Counted from the stretch's first letter, positions 35,644-45,684 are shown. The stretch: DNA of 64,000 bases from Rhodococcus sp. IEGM 1381 (GCF_030056795.1 NZ_JASHKQ010000001.1:1736001-1800000), one strand, 5' to 3'. The notes: generated by a model from the sequence alone, not told the origin. Numbers and translations are program-made.

Positions 35644-36230
35644 GCGATCAATTCAGGGTGCCGAATGGGTCGGAGTGCTTGAGCCCACTGTTCAAGGTCG
35701 TCCAGTGCCCGTGCGAGATCGGCTTCACGCTCTGCGGCTGGGTTGAACGTTGCATATCCTTCGAAGTCCGTTCCGAATCTGAGGGCGAGGCTCGCACGCA
35801 CGTCGGCGAGCTTCAGCTCGCCGCAGATCTGCCGCAACTGCTCGACCGCGCGAATACCGCCATCGAAACCGTAACTGACGAAGGTGGCGGCCTTGTCGTT
35901 CCACTCCGCAAACAGCAGGTCGAGGGCGTTTTTCAGCACCGCTGGAGGTGCGTGGTTGTACTCCGGAGTGACGAAGAGGAACCCGTCGTACGCCTGGATC
36001 GTCGAGGCCCACGCCACTGTGTGAGGCTGGCTGTATTGTCCGGCCATCGGCGGGAGCACTTCATCTATGAACGGCAAGTTGACCTGCGCAAGGTCGATGA
36101 CTTCGTACGTCGCCGCTGGGCGATTTCTTGACAGGCCGGCAACCCAGTCTGCGACGGTTCGGGCATGGCGACCGGGGCGAGTTGATCCAGCGATAATGGC
36201 GAGACGAAGCGGGTGAGATGACGTGGTCAA
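35640..36230 (-). CDS. NADPH-dependent FMN reductase (element cargo)
   Basis: This flavodoxin-fold reductase of about 196 residues has the FMN phosphate loop GSTRPGRHA near the start, VTPEYNHAPPAVLKNALDLL in the middle and YGFDGGIRAVEQLRQICGEL later, all typical. The start is uncertain. TTG 36230 preceded by a G-rich stretch gives a normal length, while an upstream ATG at about 36287 would overlap the TetR start. It is divergent from TetR, its likely regulator. Confidence 0.75.
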   Translation of the reverse strand: MTTSSHPLRLAIIAGSTRPGRHARTVADWVAGLSRNRPAATYEVIDLAQVNLPFIDEVLPPMAGQYSQPHTVAWASTIQAYDGFLFVTPEYNHAPPAVLKNALDLLFAEWNDKAATFVSYGFDGGIRAVEQLRQICGELKLADVRASLALRFGTDFEGYATFNPAAEREADLARALDDLEQWAQALRPIRHPELIA

Positions 36231-36269
36231 ACGGAGCCCCCGGAGGATTGATTGTATGGGAAAACGGTG

Positions 36270-36944
36270 ATGGCAGAAACTATACATAACGCTGGCGGTC
36301 CGACTGCCCGAGGCGGTCGGCCGACCAAGCGTGCGCAGATCGAGAAGGCAGCCAGGGAGGTGTTCGGACGAGTCGGGTTCGGGGACGCCACGATGGACTC
36401 CATCGCAGCTGAGGCGCAGGTGTCGACCAGGACCCTCTATCATCACTTTCGGTCCAAGAACGACCTCTTCGCTGCCGTCCTGACCGCCAGCGCGTCGTTG
36501 GTTGCGGACGATTTCTCGCGCGCAGCGGAGGAGTCCTTGTGCACCTCCGACGTGCGATCGGCGCTGCTGGTGCTGGGCCATGCGTTCGTCGAGCAGCGGA
36601 CAAGCCACCCGCAGCACTTCGCCATGGTGAATCAACTGAGGGCCCGCGCGGTTTGCCTCACCCCGGACCAAACCACAACATGGCATAACGCCGGCCCGTA
36701 TCGAGTGCAGGCCGAGGTTGCCTCGGTGCTCGACGAGCTTGGACGCCGTCGATGGCTCAGAGTCCCAGACGTTCGGCAGGCAATGTTGCATTACGTCGCG
36801 TTGACGACCGCCGAATCAACCATCCGACCCTTCGCGGCTGAAGCACTCACACCGCGTCAAGTTCAACCCATGGTCACAGCCGGCGTCGCCGCTTTCCTCC
36901 GAGCGTATGGAACGGACACTATGCCGATCCCTCCGATCAGCTGA
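36270..36944 (+). CDS. TetR-family transcriptional regulator (element cargo)
   Basis: This 224-residue regulator has an N-terminal helix-turn-helix, KAAREVFGRVGFGDATMDSI followed by VSTRTLYHHFRSKNDLFAAV, and a helical ligand-binding C-terminal part. It is divergent from the FMN reductase operon, so control of that operon is likely. ATG 36270 is preferred; an upstream in-frame start at 36252 is possible. Confidence 0.82.
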   Translation: MAETIHNAGGPTARGGRPTKRAQIEKAAREVFGRVGFGDATMDSIAAEAQVSTRTLYHHFRSKNDLFAAVLTASASLVADDFSRAAEESLCTSDVRSALLVLGHAFVEQRTSHPQHFAMVNQLRARAVCLTPDQTTTWHNAGPYRVQAEVASVLDELGRRRWLRVPDVRQAMLHYVALTTAESTIRPFAAEALTPRQVQPMVTAGVAAFLRAYGTDTMPIPPIS

Positions 36945-37002
36945 CGTCAGAATCCGACGAAATGCCCACCTCGAACGTCCGGGCGACGTCAGGATTCGTC
37001 GA
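36943..37002. repeat. Pair of imperfect 18-bp direct repeats upstream of the recombinases
   Basis: GACGTCAGAATCCGACGA (36943-36960) and GACGTCAGGATTCGTCGA (36985-37002) differ at four positions. A further GACGTCGA follows at 37008. They lie between the TetR stop and the first recombinase start (GTG 37161) and could be protein-binding sites controlling or recruiting the recombinases. The rest of this 216-base gap shows nothing clear. Confidence 0.5.
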
Positions 37003-37160
37003 CAACTGACGTCGAGGTTCACAGACAAGGCCTGGTGAAGGACCTGTTCAGGGACAGTCGGTCCGCGTGTCTGGCTCGGATTACTTGCTGGTCGGTAATA
37101 CCCTGCAGGTATGAGGCCAGGTCTGGACCGCGCTCGACTCGCTATCGGTTGAGGTGAATC

Positions 37161-38651
37161 GTGACGGTCGGCTGGTTCGTGAGGTTCTACGATTTCAGCC
37201 GCCCGTTCGCTCGAGTTGCCGTCGCGGGCGTCGCTTTCGACGATGTTCTTACACTAGCCAAAGCCAACGGTGCCAGACATGGGACGCCGTACTTCCTGAG
37301 TCCAGGAGGCAGGGTCGATGGTCGGCTCAATGCTTTCTGGCGCTCACCGGTGCTATGGGGAACAGCCGAGAGCACAGTCCGTCGCTACGCCCTCAGCATC
37401 AAAGTCTGGTTGGACTTCCTACACGTCATGGACGTCGAATGGACCGCGGCCACCCCGAACGACCTCGCAGCGTTCAAGAGCTGGCGGATGTCAGTAGAAA
37501 GCAATCCAGATCCAGTATCTGCCAACACTTTCCGGTTGGACCTGGCCGCCGTGCGGAAGCTGTATCTGTGGGCCGCAGATGAGTGCGGTGTGGCGAATCC
37601 CGTGCGGAGCCATGTGCTGTCGGGTAGCTACCGAGGTGAAATGAAACTGGACGCCACGCCCTCAGGTATCCGCAGGTCAGACGTCAAGTGGATGACGCCT
37701 TCGGCATTTCGACAGTGGCGCACCATCGGTTTGAGTGGGTACACGCGCGACGGCGAGCAGCGTGAGCAGTGGGTTGGTCGCACGGAGGACCGCGACGTCG
37801 CGTACGTGGACGGGCTTTACGGTGCCGGGTTGCGGATGGGGGAGTGGGCCAGCGTGCTCACGTCCGAGATTCCCGGGGTCTCGTCAGAGCGATTACTGCG
37901 CCTCAGACTCGCATCGGCCTGCGCAAAGTCCGGTGTCTCCCGTCCTTACTGGTTGCCGCGAGCGGTCTTGCAGGCCGTTCGGTTCTATATCGAGGACGGT
38001 AGCCGTCAGGCGGCAGTGGCAGCTGCTCGGTGCAGGGGGCTTTACGACGTCGTTCCCAACAAATGGGTGGTCGATGAGATCGGTTCGAAAGGCGTCTTGC
38101 AAGCCGTGGATCAGGACGGGATGCGACGTCGGGTGAATGTGGACAGCGTGGGTCCGTCGTTGCGGACCCGGCTGTTCATCCGTACTCCGGCGGGGTTGGA
38201 ACCGATGATGTTGTTCCTCGGTAGGGATGGTCTTCCCCGACCTAAAGCTGCTTGGTACAACACCTTTCGTGATGCAAACATGCGCGCGACGAAGGAGTTG
38301 GGTGATCGGTCCGGAAGGTTGTGGTGCCGCCCGCACATGCTGCGGCACAGCTTCGCGCTGCGGTGGTACTGCATCGCGACGTTCGTCGCCTGGCAACGAA
38401 CCGACATGCTCACCGACGCAGAGCGTCGCGATTTCCGTAATCAACTCGGAGACGTGTGGTTCTTGTTGTCGACGTTGCTCGGGCACCGAAGCGCGGAAAC
38501 TACCAGGCAGGTCTATCTGGAGCCGTTTCAAGGATTACAGGTCGAACAACTGGTGGCGCTGATGGACGCCGACGATCGGGACGCGCTGGAGCGGTTGGCC
38601 GGCGCTGTCGGCGCCGGGCACCCGCGTGTCATAGAGGGGATCGAGCCGTGA
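37161..38651 (+). CDS. Tyrosine recombinase A (Tn554 TnpA/RIT-like integrase)
   Basis: This 496-residue site-specific recombinase has a complete catalytic set: Arg225 in GAGLRMGEW, His392 and Arg395 in PHMLRHSF, His442 in LLGHRSAETT and nucleophile Tyr452 in RQVYLEPF. An N-terminal core-binding region precedes it (STVRRYALSIKVWLDFL). GTG 37161 has GAGG upstream. It overlaps recombinase B by four bases (GTGA). In the Tn554 and recombinase-trio families, such first recombinases act with one or two partners to move the element. Confidence 0.85.
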   Translation: MTVGWFVRFYDFSRPFARVAVAGVAFDDVLTLAKANGARHGTPYFLSPGGRVDGRLNAFWRSPVLWGTAESTVRRYALSIKVWLDFLHVMDVEWTAATPNDLAAFKSWRMSVESNPDPVSANTFRLDLAAVRKLYLWAADECGVANPVRSHVLSGSYRGEMKLDATPSGIRRSDVKWMTPSAFRQWRTIGLSGYTRDGEQREQWVGRTEDRDVAYVDGLYGAGLRMGEWASVLTSEIPGVSSERLLRLRLASACAKSGVSRPYWLPRAVLQAVRFYIEDGSRQAAVAAARCRGLYDVVPNKWVVDEIGSKGVLQAVDQDGMRRRVNVDSVGPSLRTRLFIRTPAGLEPMMLFLGRDGLPRPKAAWYNTFRDANMRATKELGDRSGRLWCRPHMLRHSFALRWYCIATFVAWQRTDMLTDAERRDFRNQLGDVWFLLSTLLGHRSAETTRQVYLEPFQGLQVEQLVALMDADDRDALERLAGAVGAGHPRVIEGIEP

Positions 38652-40442
38652 CGGTGGGAAGGCCCGCTACGGCGCCTCCGGCGGGGTGGGCACCGCCATT
38701 TGTATGCGGTCCAGAGCTCCAGGTGCCGTTCATCAGTGAGGACGGGACACAACGCGCCGTCTTCGATTTCCATCGCCTGCCCTGTGACGCCAGGGTGCGA
38801 AAAGAATTGGCGACGTGCTTCACCGCCGTGAACGGGCCGTTGGGGACGAGCCATCGGGTAAAGACTGCGCAATCATATTGGGGCACAGTTCGATTCGTCT
38901 CGAAATGGCTGGCCGAGACGCGCCCGGGACTGCGATCGCTGAGCGAGCTGACCGCGGCGGACATCGAAATAATCTGCATGGCACTGCGGTTGCCGAGTGG
39001 GGACAAACGTTGTTACGAGTTTCGGGTGCTTCTGCGTGCCGGCCCGGTGCAGCTCCGACCGGGCGTCATCGACAGGTTCGCTCAGTTCGACAGAAAGGTT
39101 CGATCCGACCCAGCACAGCCGTATTCCGACGTCGAATTCCAACGCATCACAACGGTATTGCGCGCGATGGTTCGGAATGCGAAAAACCGGCTGCGTGAAC
39201 ATCGTCAGCTGGTCACGGACTACCGCACCGGAAAATTCGATGACCTCGATCGAAACGAACCACGCGTGATTCTTGCCGAGGTGCTCGATCACTGCATGCG
39301 GACTGGCTCACTTCCCCTGACCGGCATACGCACTCCGAAGCGATCCGCCAGGGCGTGGCAGGCGTATCTCATCGGCGGCAGCCGTCCCCTCCGCACGCTG
39401 ATTCACCTGACCGCCGGGGAAGCGTGGGCATTTGTAATGTTGCTGGCCGCGACCACCGGACACAACCGATCGGTCATCGAAGCCCTCCCTGCCCGTCACC
39501 ATCTCGCGACCGCAGCGGACGAGCCGCAGATTGCCCTGGTTGAGATGAACAAACCGCGGAGGTCGGCGAGCTCGAATGACCGTTCCCCTGACCGACGTGC
39601 CGCCAGAGCTACAGTCCCATACAGCGGACCCCCGTCCCCAGCACATCGCAGAGTCCTCGCTGACCACCCCATTCGGGATATTCAGCCTCCTCCTCGACCT
39701 CACCGAACCCGGCAGAACACTGCTGAACACCCAGTCGGCGTTCGTCTACTACAACCCGACCCCGCCCACCCGGGGCGCGGTCGTACTGAGCGATGGACTG
39801 CCCGCTGACGGGGACCACCGCCGTTGCCATCCCCGCTGGCTGCGCTCCTGGTTGACCGGAGACGAACAGGACGACGCTCTGCTCCTCGGGATTGGCTTCA
39901 ACCGTATGCGCAAGACCTATCTGGAGCGGACCCGGACGCCGACCGCACATTCTCCGGCAACGCTGGCCGGTTACCTCTCCCGGATGGACACTGTCCGTCT
40001 CGAAGGATTTCAGATCGTCCACGAAGCATTGGCGGAACAAGTCGAGTCGGCGCTCACCCGCCGTGAGATGACACTCGTGCGGAATGCGTTGGTCGCGGGC
40101 GACGATACGGCGTTGGGGGTGTGCACCGACTTCACTCATTCACCTCTCGATGGTGGTCGGACATGCTCTCAAAACTTCCTCAGTTGTCTGGACTGTTCCA
40201 ATGCCAGAGCGTTACCTCGGCATCTTCCTATGCAGCTCGCCGTCCTCGACGCGCTGCGCGGCCTCAGAGCCGCTCTGACAGCCCATCGATGGGCACTCGA
40301 ATACGCTGGTCGTGTCGCGCAGATCGAGGACATGCTCAGCGCATACGAGCCTGCACAAGTGCGGGCGGCCCGCGAGAAGATCTCCGGCGATGAGCGCCGC
40401 CTGGCTCTGCGATTACTGGACGGAGTGTTCGACACACCATGA
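38648..40442 (+). pseudogene. Tyrosine recombinase B, frameshifted
   Basis: Two open pieces make up one gene. The first (38648 to about 39570) encodes about 308 residues including TTGHNRSVIEAL, a divergent box I. The second (39576-40442) gives 288 residues with NRMRKTYLERT, THSPLDGG, CSQNFLSCLDCSNA and LPRHLP, a cysteine-rich motif of large Tn554 TnpB-type proteins, and a Tyr candidate in SPATLAGYL. The frame changes near 39571-39580, and the first frame runs on as noise to 39808. Joined, the product would be about 597 residues. The second piece could start at ATG 39576 if both halves are expressed. Confidence 0.65.
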
Positions 40443-42615
40443 GTCGGCCAGCATCGGCATCCGTGCCCGAATTTCCCGTAATCGACGGCATTGCAGCGGT
40501 TCCCGATGCTCCCGTCTTCCACCGCAGGCCGTTACACGAAGTCGAGGCGATTGGTGCACCTCGGTTCGGTGACGATCTCTGGGACCTCACACCCGCGATG
40601 CATCTCAGACACCGGAAAGTGACAGTGAACTGGCTGGCGTTTCCTGCCGAGTTCCGTGAACCGATGAAGCTTTACACCTTCGCGCTGATCAACGTCACCG
40701 ACCGTTCCCCACGGCTCGTCGCCGCCAACAGCGGATTCCCATCCCTTCCGACGATCAAGCACGACCTGCAGCACTTGCGGCGTTTTGTCGAGTGGCTTGT
40801 CGGACGCGGCTGTCACAGGTTCGATCAGCTCGACGACGATGACCTGGACGGCTACGCCAGGCTCGTTCTTTCCAGAGAAGATACTTCGGCGAGGGTCAAA
40901 CGCTCGTTGTTGTGTGCGGTCATGAGACTGCATGCATACCGGGAATACCTGCCAGAACGCTGTCAACTGCAGGTCGTCCGTTCTTTGTGGGGAGCAGCCA
41001 CCGCAGGTCAGATCGTGGGCGTTTCAAAGGCAAGCAGATCGGAGAACGCAACACCTCGCATCACGCCGGATGTCATGGGAGCACTGCTGTCCGCTGCGCT
41101 CGTCACCATCGACGTCATCGGCCCCGACATACTCGGCGTCGCCCTCACGCTGTCGACCATGCGGCGAATTGCTCACGAGAGTATTCGCGGGCACCAGCCA
41201 TCTCGATGGGGTAAGCCTGATCTGGCCGGCGCGGCAGCCAGGTTCGAGACCGTACTTCCCGCGCTGCGGGCTGCGGGAATCCCCATACCGGGAATCGGAG
41301 GCAGCGACCCCGGCATCGATGTCGAAGGCCTTGCGGTCGGCAGTCTCATGGACACGACAACCCTCAAGGGGATGTCCTCACTGATCTGCGACATCGCTCA
41401 ACAACGGATCCCGACCACAGTGGACCTACTGCGAGTAGTCAACTTTTCAGAGATTGATGGACGTCGATGGCGAGATGAACCTGTCGAAGCCGTGAGTTGC
41501 TCAAGCTGGTCGATCACGTCGTCGCAGCGTGTTTGGTGCTCACCACCTATTTGTCGGGCATCCGGCCAGGGGAAGCACTGAACTTGCGACGCGGTTGCAT
41601 AAGCCGTTCGAAAACCCTCGAGCTCGTGTTCCTCTCGGGCACCCAAGAGAAGGCTCAACCCGTTCGCCGAGAGCGCTCACCTGCGACCATCCCGTGGGTT
41701 GTTACCGAGCATGTCGGCAGGGCCATCGCTCTCCTGGAGCAACTCGCCCCAGGCGATCTACTGTTCCCCTTCGCCGGGAGATACACACCAAATGCGTTCC
41801 GCCACGCCAATTCCCGTGTCATGTCCGCCAGTCGTGCAAACCAGCGAGTGCGTGCTTTTGTCGAGTGGTTCAACACCGACGTTGCGGGGAAAGTCGGACA
41901 CGAGCAGATAGCCGCCGACCCCCATGGGCCGATCACGCTGTCTCGTTTTCGCCGTACATTGGCCTGGCACATTGTCCGCCGACCGGGCGGGCTCATTGCC
42001 GGAGCAATTCAGTACGGTCATCTGCGAACTCAGATCACCCAAGGCTATTCCGGTCAGGCCGATTCGGGATTCAACGACGACGTTGGTTTCGAGGAGTTTC
42101 TGATGCGCTGCGAGACCATCCATGCAGATCATGAACGGCTGGGATCTGGCGAACATGTTTCCGGCCCAGCGGCCAGCAGCTACGTCAGTAGGGTCACCAC
42201 TGCCCGAGAGTTCCTCGGGCACAGTGTGAGTTCCCCAGCGCAAGCACGGGCGTTACTCGCCAACGAAACCTTGCAGATCCATCACGGAACGTTCCTCACC
42301 TGCGTTTACCGAGCTGAGACGGCAGCGTGTCGAGACTTCTCCCAAAGCGCCGCGACTCCGATCTGGCGGAAATGCAAGCCCAGCTGTCGCAACATCGCTC
42401 GAACCGACCAGGACATCGGCGCTCTCGAAGCGCACAACGACGAGTTGATCAGCGACCCACTCCACCTGCATCTACCGCTTCCGCTACGGGCGCGCCTCAA
42501 CGAACGCACAACGTCGAACTCGTCGATCATTTCCAACCATCGAGACACTGCGGCATCCGCTTCCGAACTGCGCAAACCTCAATCACAGGCGGCAACATGG
42601 ACAAGCGAGCTCTGA
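40439..42615 (+). pseudogene. Tyrosine recombinase C, frameshifted
   Basis: The first piece (40439 to about 41490) encodes about 350 residues of N-terminal and core-binding region. The second (about 41492-42615) continues LLKLVDHVVAACLVLTTYLS with box I Arg in SGIRPGEAL, a box II-like SRFRRTLAWHIV, GH in QYGHLRTQ and Tyr in ITQGYSG, and a cysteine-rich tail. The frame changes near 41490; in the original frame it stops at 41581. The joined length is about 725 residues. It overlaps recombinase B by four bases and the TnpC-like gene by 19. Confidence 0.65.
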
Positions 42616-43004
42616 TCCAGAACGCAATCGCAAACCTCACTTCGGGGAACCCGACATGCTCGGACGGCAAGCTCACAATCAGCAACTTGGCGAAGGAAGC
42701 AGGCCTGCACCGGCAGAGGCTCTACGACGAATTTCCCGACCTAGTCGAGCAATTCAGAACGCAAGCGGGGTCATTCACCTCGGTCGGTGCCCAAAAGCAG
42801 TTGCACCTCGCAGAATCCACCATCGAGCAACTCGGCAAACGTAATGACGAACTTGTCCAGCGGGCGAAGGAACTCGAACTGCGAATAGAAGCCCTTTCTG
42901 CTCTCGTCGTCGAACTGACCCTCCAGCAGGAGCCGCGCAATCTGGTGCATCTTCGTCCGAATCACGGTCGGCAGAAGTCCTCGGACACCACTGTCCAACA
43001 GTGA
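42597..43004 (+). CDS. TnpC-like transposition accessory protein
   Basis: This 135-residue protein has a helix-turn-helix-like N-terminal part (TISNLAKEAGLHRQRLYDEF) and a coiled coil over about 75-115 (ESTIEQLGKRNDELVQRAKE). It occupies the position of TnpC in Tn554, last in the transposition operon and adjacent to the element end. Its C-terminus is the part preserved as a remnant in element 1. ATG 42597 lies inside the end of recombinase C. Confidence 0.7.
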   Translation: MDKRALIQNAIANLTSGNPTCSDGKLTISNLAKEAGLHRQRLYDEFPDLVEQFRTQAGSFTSVGAQKQLHLAESTIEQLGKRNDELVQRAKELELRIEALSALVVELTLQQEPRNLVHLRPNHGRQKSSDTTVQQ

Positions 43005-43007
43005 ACC
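42990..43007. repeat. Right end of element 2
   Basis: ACTGTCCAACAGTGAACC is identical to the right end of element 1. It overlaps the stop of the TnpC-like gene, and gene X resumes at TGG 43008. Confidence 0.65.
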
Positions 43008-43234
43008 TGGCAGCGGATCACCTGGTGCCTCGATCACACCGTCAGCACAGACGACGCCGAAGCTGCCCTGGGGTGGGATATCTACGGGGCGGTTACGGAC
43101 TCCCCGCTGATAACCAGAACGGAGCAGGATGTCCTGGTGGCCCTCGCCGATCGCGCTTGCGGCATGCACTGGCGCAACCCGACGAATACGAGGACACTGA
43201 CAATCGAGGCGATGAGCTCGAGGAGTTGCGATGA
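43008..43234 (+). pseudogene. Gene X copy B, 3' part (also frameshifted)
   Basis: Resumes gene X as WQRITWCLDHTVSTDDAEAA, parallel to copy A. The frame is lost near 43155, where copy A reads ADRSARRALAEPDE; here the matching RHALAQPDEYEDTDN is in another frame and ends at TGA 43232-43234. So copy B is broken twice: by the element and by a one-base change. It ends in the same overlap with gene Y as copy A. Confidence 0.65.
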
Positions 43235-43392
43235 CCACCACGGACGAACGCAAGATCAAGGTCGGACGGCCCGAGGTCGCCGCGGCAGCTGCTCGCGCGT
43301 CGATCGCAATCCGTGAACGCAGCGGACGCGACGTGCCGCAATGGATTCGCGACGCCGCAGCGGGTCGACCTACCACCCCGCCGCCCGAATAG
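43231..43392 (+). CDS. Gene Y copy B: small hypothetical protein
   Basis: This 53-residue homologue of the gene at 31730 shares AAAAARASIA(L/I)RERSGR and PQWIRDAA-GRPTTPP. Conservation of reading frame despite codon changes supports a real gene. It is the last island gene; the minus-strand gene ending at 43418 follows after 25 bases. Confidence 0.65.
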   Translation: MTTTDERKIKVGRPEVAAAAARASIAIRERSGRDVPQWIRDAAAGRPTTPPPE

Positions 43393-43417
43393 CGGGTCGA
43401 CCGGCACGTGATCGCGG

Positions 43418-44308
43418 TCAGGCCGCGCTCGCTCGCAACTCCGTCAAGGTAGAGGCGAAGATGCCCGTCGGCCCGTGCGATACGTCGCAGTACTCGCCGT
43501 CGCGCCAGAAGAACACCGAGCGCGACAATGGGCTCGGTGTGTCACGAGAGAACAGATCTGCCAGTTCGGCCAGTGCAGCCGCTGCCGCGAGTGCCTTGTC
43601 GGCTGTGCGCGGCCGGTGGAAGGTCAATTCGTAGGCATTGGGAACGACGAACAACACGCCGTACAGGCACTCGCCGAGGTGAGTCGAGATCAACGTGGTC
43701 ATATCTGCAACCTTCGAGGCCAGGTAGATCGAATCGCCGCTGAGAACCTCGATGTCGATGCCGCCCCTGCTCATGGTCTCGGCTTCCTCGAACTTCACAG
43801 CAGCGGTGTTCTTTCGGCCGGCTGCCCATGCAGCGTCCATGTCTCGGCCGACAAGATGACAATCGGCCAGTGTCACAGCTCGATTAGGAGACGACAGATT
43901 CAGGACACGTAGCGGTGCGCCCGGCACGTCGAGCAACGGGACCGAATAGATGTACCGACCCATGGCCTCGAGTGCGGTTGGCGCGACGATGCGCTCGCGC
44001 AACCTCGAGTGGAACTCGTCGTCCGACAACGAGGTGATGAACGTCGGGTCGGCTTCGCGCATCATCTCGATCATGACGTCGACATGGCCGTCGATGATGC
44101 TGTCCCACGCAGATCTGCTTGCCCCCGAGCACCGGGCGAAGAGGTTCTCCAGTGGAAAGTGCGGGCCTGATCCCGCCGCCAATGTTGTTGCATCCACGCG
44201 GTGAACCACCACCCCGCGCCTTCGGAACGCCTCGATGGTCTTCATCCGCACGATCGCGAATGTCGTTGCGTGAACTGCGCCGTAATTCGGCAAGGACTGA
44301 AATTTCAT
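43418..44308 (-). CDS. Hypothetical protein of unknown family
   Basis: This 296-residue protein starts MKFQSLPNYGAVHATTFAIV and contains EAFRRRGVVVHRVDATTLA, IIDGHVDVMIEMMREADPTF, CHLVGRDMDAAWAAGRKNTA and VFFWRDGEYCDVSHGPTGIF. No signal peptide or membrane segment is visible, and I do not recognise the fold. ATG 44308 has GGGGGAA upstream. It lies divergent from the aminopeptidase gene at the right edge of the island and may belong to either side. Confidence 0.65.
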   Translation of the reverse strand: MKFQSLPNYGAVHATTFAIVRMKTIEAFRRRGVVVHRVDATTLAAGSGPHFPLENLFARCSGASRSAWDSIIDGHVDVMIEMMREADPTFITSLSDDEFHSRLRERIVAPTALEAMGRYIYSVPLLDVPGAPLRVLNLSSPNRAVTLADCHLVGRDMDAAWAAGRKNTAAVKFEEAETMSRGGIDIEVLSGDSIYLASKVADMTTLISTHLGECLYGVLFVVPNAYELTFHRPRTADKALAAAAALAELADLFSRDTPSPLSRSVFFWRDGEYCDVSHGPTGIFASTLTELRASAA

Positions 44309-44364
44309 GATGTTCCCCCGAGTCTGTGTGTGCTCTTGGTGCGTTCGACGCAGGGGCTGACACA

Positions 44365-45672
44365 ATGGTTCCCATGCCGTCCAACGCTTCTGCAATCGGT
44401 CTCTGCAACTTCGTCGACGTCTCGCCGTCGCCGTTCCACGTCTGCAACACGGTCTCGGTGCAGCTCGAGGAAGCCGGTTTCGTTCGGCTCGACGAGATCG
44501 ACGCCTGGCCGACCGAACTAGGTCGCTACTACTTGATCCGCGGAGGTTCACTCGTCGCCTGGAGTACCGAGAGCGATAATTCGGGTCGTTCCGCAGGCTC
44601 CACTCATGCCCCCTTTCGCATCGTCGGCGGGCACACCGACAGCCCGAACCTTCGGGTGAAGCAGCATCCCGATCTGCAATCCGCAGGCTGGCAGATGGTG
44701 GGTCTCGAACCGTACGGCGGCGCGTGGCTCAACTCCTGGCTCGACCGCGATCTGGGTATCTCCGGCCGGTTGAGTGTGCGTGACGGCAACGTTGCGCGCG
44801 AAGTGCTCGTCAAGGTGGACGAACCGATCCTGCGAGTTCCGCAGCTGGCCATCCACCTGTCCGAAGACCGCAAGGGCGTCACCCTGGACCCGCAGCGACA
44901 TGTCAATGCTGTTTGGGGCGTGGGTAATTCACCGAAGTCTTTCATCGCGTACGTCGCCGAGCGACAAGGCGTCGACCCGCGTTCGGTTCTGGGTTGGGAG
45001 TTGATGACGCACGATCTCGCGCCCAGTGCCGTCGTAGGGGTCGAGTCGGAATTGGTCAGTGCGCCGCGTCTGGACAATCAGGGCACCTGCTACGCCGGAA
45101 CTCAGGCTTTGCTTGCTGCGGTGGAGAATCCGACCGATGTGACTCCGGTGCTGGCCCTGTTCGATCACGAGGAAGTCGGCAGCATGTCCGATCGCGGTGC
45201 GTTCTCGGATCTGCTGAACACAGTGCTCGAGCGCATCGTGCTGGGAAGGGGCGGTGGGCGTGAGGAATTCCTGCGCACGATGGCCGGATCCATCTGTGCC
45301 TCAGGCGATATGGCGCATGCGACCCACCCCAACTACCCGGATCGGCACGAGCCCGCACATCGCATCGAACTCGGTGGGGGACCGGTACTGAAGGTCAACC
45401 AGAACCTGCGTTATGCAACCGATTCCGCAGGCGCAGGTGCATTCGCGCTCGCGTGCGATCAGGCCGGAGTTCCCTTGCAGCGCTACGTTCATCGCGCCGA
45501 TCTGCCCTGCGGATCGACCATCGGACCCATCACCGCGTCGCGCACCGGGTTATCGACGGTGGACGTCGGCGCGGCGCAGCTGGCCATGCACTCGTCACGA
45601 GAGTTGATGGGAGCCAACGACGTGAAGGCGTACGCCGACGCGTTGGCGGCATTCCTCGCCCCTGCGCAGTAG
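44365..45672 (+). CDS. M18-family aminopeptidase
   Basis: This 435-residue metallopeptidase has [14 protein letters not shown] near the start and the M18 metal-ligand blocks [36 protein letters not shown] and [12 protein letters not shown], then [11 protein letters not shown] at the end. It should remove N-terminal residues from peptides in the cytosol. ATG 44365 has AGGGGC upstream; ATG 44374 is an alternative. It converges with the nucleoside phosphorylase. Confidence 0.87.
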   Translation: MVPMPSNASAIGLCNFVDVSPSPFHVCNTVSVQLEEAGFVRLDEIDAWPTELGRYYLIRGGSLVAWSTESDNSGRSAGSTHAPFRIVGGHTDSPNLRVKQHPDLQSAGWQMVGLEPYGGAWLNSWLDRDLGISGRLSVRDGNVAREVLVKVDEPILRVPQLAIHLSEDRKGVTLDPQRHVNAVWGVGNSPKSFIAYVAERQGVDPRSVLGWELMTHDLAPSAVVGVESELVSAPRLDNQGTCYAGTQALLAAVENPTDVTPVLALFDHEEVGSMSDRGAFSDLLNTVLERIVLGRGGGREEFLRTMAGSICASGDMAHATHPNYPDRHEPAHRIELGGGPVLKVNQNLRYATDSAGAGAFALACDQAGVPLQRYVHRADLPCGSTIGPITASRTGLSTVDVGAAQLAMHSSRELMGANDVKAYADALAAFLAPAQ

Positions 45673-45684
45673 TCGGACGGCCAG

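Larger units (their letters stand above)
35250..43007. mobile_element. Element 2: 7.8-kb Tn554/recombinase-trio-like element inserted in gene X copy B
   Basis: Element 2 separates the halves of gene X copy B. It carries a small monooxygenase-like gene, an FMN reductase and a TetR regulator, then three consecutive overlapping tyrosine recombinase genes and a TnpC-like gene next to the right end. Its ends match those of element 1. The first recombinase is intact; the second and third are frameshifted, so the element is probably immobile now unless the frameshifts are sequencing errors. Confidence 0.75.

Noticed and set aside
35640-36791. Single 383-residue minus-strand protein including the FMN reductase
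   Set aside because: The upstream half is antisense to the TetR gene; family length is about 190 residues.
39560-39590. Programmed ribosomal frameshift in recombinase B
   Set aside because: No slippery heptamer or following hairpin is visible, and recombinase C is broken too, so decay or sequencing error is more likely.
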